Below are positions 5,624 to 6,237 of a DNA stretch of 6,237 bases, in pieces. The translations under genes were made by a program, and so were the position numbers. Under the pieces are notes generated by a model. It was not told where the DNA came from, made no database searches, and saw only the letters and a list, made by a program, of their open reading frames with translations. Source of the DNA: Betaproteobacteria bacterium (GTDB lineage Bacteria > Pseudomonadota > Gammaproteobacteria > Burkholderiales > Rhodocyclaceae); assembly GCA_028868235.1 (NCBI GenBank), contig JAGWUW010000168.1:1-6237 (forward strand), given 5' to 3'. Position 1 is the first letter of the stretch. Every line of letters begins with the position of its first letter.

Positions 5624-6237
5624 CTAAACGATACGGACTCGCAGGCTGCCGACGCCATCGACGTCGGCTTCGAGCACATCGCCGCGCTGAAGCGCCCCCA
5701 CGCCGGCCGGCGTACCGCTATAGATCAGATCGCCGGCCTCCAAGCGCACCATCGTAGATAGGTTAGCGATGATGTCCGGCACCTTCCACAACATGTCCGC
5801 CAAGTCGCCCTGCTGGCGAAGCTGGCCATTAACGTTTAGCCAGATGCCTCCCTTCGCTGGGTGTCCACAAGCCGCAGCCGGATTGATCACACCGGCTACC
5901 GCAGACTGGTCGAATCCCTTGCTCATATCCCACGGATGGCTCTTTTCCTTGGCCCGCGCCTGGATATCCCGGCGCGTCAGGTCCAGCCCGACGGCGTAAC
6001 CGAAGATCAGCCCCCGCGCCGCTTCAACGGAAACGTTCTCGCCGCCAGCGCCCAAAGCGACCACCATTTCGATCTCGTGGTGCAGGTTCTGGGTCAGCGA
6101 CGGGTATTTGACGGGCAGTTCGCCATCGCCCCCAACCAGCGCATCGGCCGGTTTGGTGAAGAAAAACGGTGGCTCGCGGCCTTCTGCCTGGTCGGTGGCG
6201 CCCATTTCACGGGCATGTTCGGCATAGTTGCGGCCGA
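5624..6237 (-). CDS. Fumarylacetoacetate hydrolase family protein, N-terminus cut by window edge
   Basis: The minus-strand frame runs from the right edge to a TAG at 5626-5624, giving 203 residues. The first visible residues, GRNYAEHAREMG, are the conserved family motif that normally sits some 20-25 residues in. The Met at 6205 is therefore internal and the true start lies beyond the window. The metal site of the FAH fold is present: HHEIEMVVALG with Glu codons at 6076-6074 and 6070-6068, and the Asp of GYAVGLDLTRRDIQ at 5983-5981. Also seen are KGFDQSA and GDLIYSGTPAGVGAL. Members are magnesium- or manganese-dependent enzymes that hydrolyse acylpyruvates or isomerise, decarboxylate or hydrate ring-cleavage products. 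The WDMSKGFDQSA segment recalls fumarylpyruvate hydrolases and acylpyruvases of the YcgM/FAHD1 type, but the exact substrate cannot be read from sequence. It converges on paaK, so it is not in the same operon. The frame is intact in the visible part. Confidence 0.92.
   Translation of the reverse strand, partial: GRNYAEHAREMGATDQAEGREPPFFFTKPADALVGGDGELPVKYPSLTQNLHHEIEMVVALGAGGENVSVEAARGLIFGYAVGLDLTRRDIQARAKEKSHPWDMSKGFDQSAVAGVINPAAACGHPAKGGIWLNVNGQLRQQGDLADMLWKVPDIIANLSTMVRLEAGDLIYSGTPAGVGALQRGDVLEADVDGVGSLRVRIV

Overview
The window is an ordinary, densely coded stretch of a high-GC proteobacterial chromosome. It is most likely from a betaproteobacterium, and a Rhodocyclales (Dechloromonas/Azonexus-like) member is my best guess. 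That guess rests on the character of the proteins and on the sucC-sucD-terC gene order, which I recall from many betaproteobacteria. No database search was possible.

Layout. Bases 1-536 (minus) hold the first 178 codons of a TerC/YjbE-type membrane protein that runs off the left edge. A strong intrinsic terminator at 565-589 separates it from the succinyl-CoA synthetase operon, sucC (1518-2678) then sucD (613-1506), both minus. An AT-rich 145-bp gap (2679-2823) holds the probable sucC control region. Next is a NorM-type MATE efflux transporter (2824-4164, minus). It is divergent, across 126 bp, from a complete stand-alone phenylacetate-CoA ligase gene, paaK (4291-5586, plus). paaK converges on a fumarylacetoacetate-hydrolase-family gene (5624 to the right edge, minus) with only 37 bp between the stop codons and a small hairpin in the gap.

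Function. SucCD is a core TCA-cycle enzyme. PaaK activates phenylacetate to its CoA thioester, the entry step of phenylacetate breakdown, but no other paa genes are visible here. The FAH-family protein probably cleaves or hydrates an acylpyruvate-type ring-cleavage product, so the right third has a loose aromatic-catabolism flavour. The MATE pump and the TerC protein cannot be tied to a specific substrate from sequence alone.

I found no tRNA, rRNA, CRISPR array, insertion sequence, integrase or phage gene, and no evidence of a new biological system. The more notable points are regulatory: the terC gene sits directly behind a terminator with little room for its own promoter or riboswitch, and the sucC leader combines a dyad with a G-rich tract. 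Very long open frames antisense to sucC, sucD and the MATE gene are coding shadows.
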